Position numbers and translations under genes: made by a program
DNA from: Acidobacteriota bacterium
GTDB taxonomy: Bacteria > Acidobacteriota > Thermoanaerobaculia > Multivoradales > JAHEKO01
Direction: 5' to 3'
NCBI GenBank assembly: GCA_030610025.1
Contig: JAUWSP010000197.1
Location: 1-5,892 of the forward strand
Length of the DNA stretch: 5,892 bases
Shown: positions 4,613-5,892 of the stretch, piece by piece
How the letters are laid out: each line of letters opens with the position of its first letter
Position numbering within the stretch: the first letter of the stretch is position 1
The notes under the pieces: generated by a model
Seen by the model: only the letters and a program-made list of their open reading frames with translations
Database searches by the model: none
Told to the model about the DNA's origin: nothing

Positions 4613-5892
4613 TCAGGGCTCGACGACCGTGAAAGTGGTCTGGTGTCGGGCCATCTGGATCGGTGTCGTCTCCTCCTCCGGTACCTCGAGATAGCTGGCG
4701 ACCGAGGACACGAGTCTCGAATACCAGACCGTGGCGGTCACCGTCACCGGTCCCGCTCTCAGAGCTTCTGGTAGCGCCCAACTGTAGGTTTCGTTGCGGG
4801 CCTCGAGCGGGGCTAGCCTATAGTCCGTGCCGAAATCGGCCGTGTTCCATTGAGCGATCGTCATGCGACCCTGGGGGTCGAGGTAGGGCAAGCGAAAGAT
4901 GCGTGAACCGGCCGGCACATCGCCATCACGGAGCAACCCGTCGAAGCCGTCGATGCCACGGATCTCTCCGATGTCCTGATAGGCCAGGGCGTCCGCCGAG
5001 GCGATGGTCATCTCCTCGCCTTCGAACCCCTTGTGGTCCACCGGCAGCGAGTACCGATTTCCCGTTGCGTCCTCGGCCTCCACCTCGATCCAGACGACTC
5101 TCTCTTCGGCTGATCCAGTTGGGATCATGTGACCCGCCTTGGCATTGACGACGGTGGCCTGGAGCGTGACAGATCCGCCTGTCGGGACTTGCCGACTCGA
5201 CGGGTGAATTCTCACCTCCACCGACCCAGCGAGCTTTCCGTCGTCATGAGCGCCGTGGAAGAGATGCTGCCGGACATCCGGGTGGTCGATGCCGCCACCG
5301 TCTGGAGCGCTGTTGCCGGCCGCCGGTGGCATGTGACAGTCCTGGCAAACGATGCCACCTTTGGCCTGCGGACTCTCCTTCCATTCGAGGTGGGTCGCCT
5401 TGACCCAGAGTCCCCACGGGTCCTTCTCGTTGTGGCAGGTGCCGCAGAACTCGGCGGTCATGAGGAACGGATTCGCCTGAATCTCGTGATACATGCTCTC
5501 GGTGCCAGTGCGTACCCCCTGCTGCACGTCCCCGGGTTCGACCTGGAAGTTGAAATTGAACGGCACGTCTCCCTCGAAGCCGACGATGGAGTGGCACAGA
5601 TCGCAGGAAACTCCTTCGTTGGCACGGGTTTCGTCGGCCGGCGGTCTTGGTGGGATGTCGCCAGCCAGGAATGCCAGCGGCGCGTGGCAACCATTGCAGC
5701 CGGCCTTGATGCCGGCAACCTTCTCCTCGATAAGAGAGTGGGGTAGGGCAAGCTCGAAGTACTCGATCTCGTCCCAGGCATGGGTGTAGGACTGGGACAT
5801 CATGGACTGCTTGTGCTGTTGGTAGAGGTGGTCATGGCACTCGGCACAGTCTTCGTCTTTGTCGAAGCTGCTGTACGGATGAGTGCCCAGAG
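4613..5892 (-). CDS. Multihaem cytochrome c (cytochrome c554-like), 5' end outside window
   Basis: Partial gene for a periplasmic or extracellular multihaem c-type cytochrome, probably an electron-transfer protein or part of a reductase. The frame is open to the right edge. Upstream of the first internal ATG (5803) it encodes D-C-A-E-C-H-D-H-L-Y-Q-Q-H, so that ATG is not the start. Five CxxCH haem sites are visible: CAECH (5834-5848), then, numbering from the ATG at 5803, CNGCH (36-40), CDLCH (67-71), CGTCH (120-124) and CQDCH (153-157). Histidines between them, such as those in Y-T-H-A-W, M-Y-H-E and K-A-T-H-L, are candidate distal ligands. From about 193 the protein is haem-free and beta-rich, with N-A-K-A-G-H-M-I-P-T-G at 220-230, a motif I associate with C-terminal domains of such cytochromes. 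A signal peptide would lie outside the window. More haems may be encoded upstream. Electron partner and substrate are unknown. Confidence 0.88.
   Translation of the reverse strand, partial: LGTHPYSSFDKDEDCAECHDHLYQQHKQSMMSQSYTHAWDEIEYFELALPHSLIEEKVAGIKAGCNGCHAPLAFLAGDIPPRPPADETRANEGVSCDLCHSIVGFEGDVPFNFNFQVEPGDVQQGVRTGTESMYHEIQANPFLMTAEFCGTCHNEKDPWGLWVKATHLEWKESPQAKGGIVCQDCHMPPAAGNSAPDGGGIDHPDVRQHLFHGAHDDGKLAGSVEVRIHPSSRQVPTGGSVTLQATVVNAKAGHMIPTGSAEERVVWIEVEAEDATGNRYSLPVDHKGFEGEEMTIASADALAYQDIGEIRGIDGFDGLLRDGDVPAGSRIFRLPYLDPQGRMTIAQWNTADFGTDYRLAPLEARNETYSWALPEALRAGPVTVTATVWYSRLVSSVASYLEVPEEETTPIQMARHQTTFTVVEP

Noticed and set aside
5129..5746. Plus-strand open frame (205 codons) opposite the cytochrome
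   Set aside because: It is antisense to a frame with repeated CxxCH motifs; likely a shadow of that gene.
1..5892. tRNA, rRNA, CRISPR array, insertion sequence or attachment site
   Set aside because: No cloverleaf-like segments, regularly spaced repeats, transposase-like frames or terminal inverted repeats were seen on either strand.

Overview
The window reads as a stretch of chromosome from a GC-rich, Gram-negative-type bacterium. The base composition, a multihaem c-type cytochrome, a cytoplasmic BON-LysM protein and a Tat-like signal all fit that picture. An Acidobacteriota, deltaproteobacterial or similar lineage would fit, but nothing here fixes the taxonomy. There are seven genes, one of them a 48-codon gene too short for routine ORF calling. 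No RNA genes, mobile elements or CRISPR arrays were seen. Both outer genes run off the window.

Left part (1-2721): a peptide-modification type locus. A PF14907-type nucleotidyltransferase reads rightward from beyond the left edge. Converging on it from the right is a minus-strand series: a PqqD-like protein (RiPP recognition element fold), a 48-residue basic and hydrophobic peptide starting with a twin-arginine-like motif, and an HPr-kinase-like P-loop protein. The trio PqqD-like + HPrK-like + nucleotidyltransferase resembles what protein-family curators call an HPr-rel-A system, and also the accessory kinase and nucleotidyltransferase genes of some lasso-peptide clusters. The peptide gene has a strong Shine-Dalgarno sequence, two hairpins just upstream and a clear rho-independent terminator downstream. 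This makes it a well-defined transcript and the best candidate for the substrate of the three proteins. A sigma-70-like promoter overlapped by a palindrome lies just upstream of the pqqD-like gene.

Middle (2783-3835): a minus-strand exported protein with a COG3650-like N-terminal domain (C-x-G-N-E-P-F-W ... C-S-D-x-M ... G-C-C), an acidic Ser/Thr-rich linker and an unrecognised cysteine-containing C-terminal domain. A divergent intergenic region separates it from the next pair.

Right part (3836-5892): a plus-strand pair, dodecin (flavin-binding) and a Kbp/YgaU-like BON-LysM protein (potassium-binding in E. coli), 69 bp apart and probably cotranscribed. Converging on it, 6 bp away, is a minus-strand multihaem cytochrome c with five CxxCH motifs inside the window and a beta-rich C-terminal domain. 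Its reading frame, including one haem motif upstream of the first internal ATG, stays open to the right edge.
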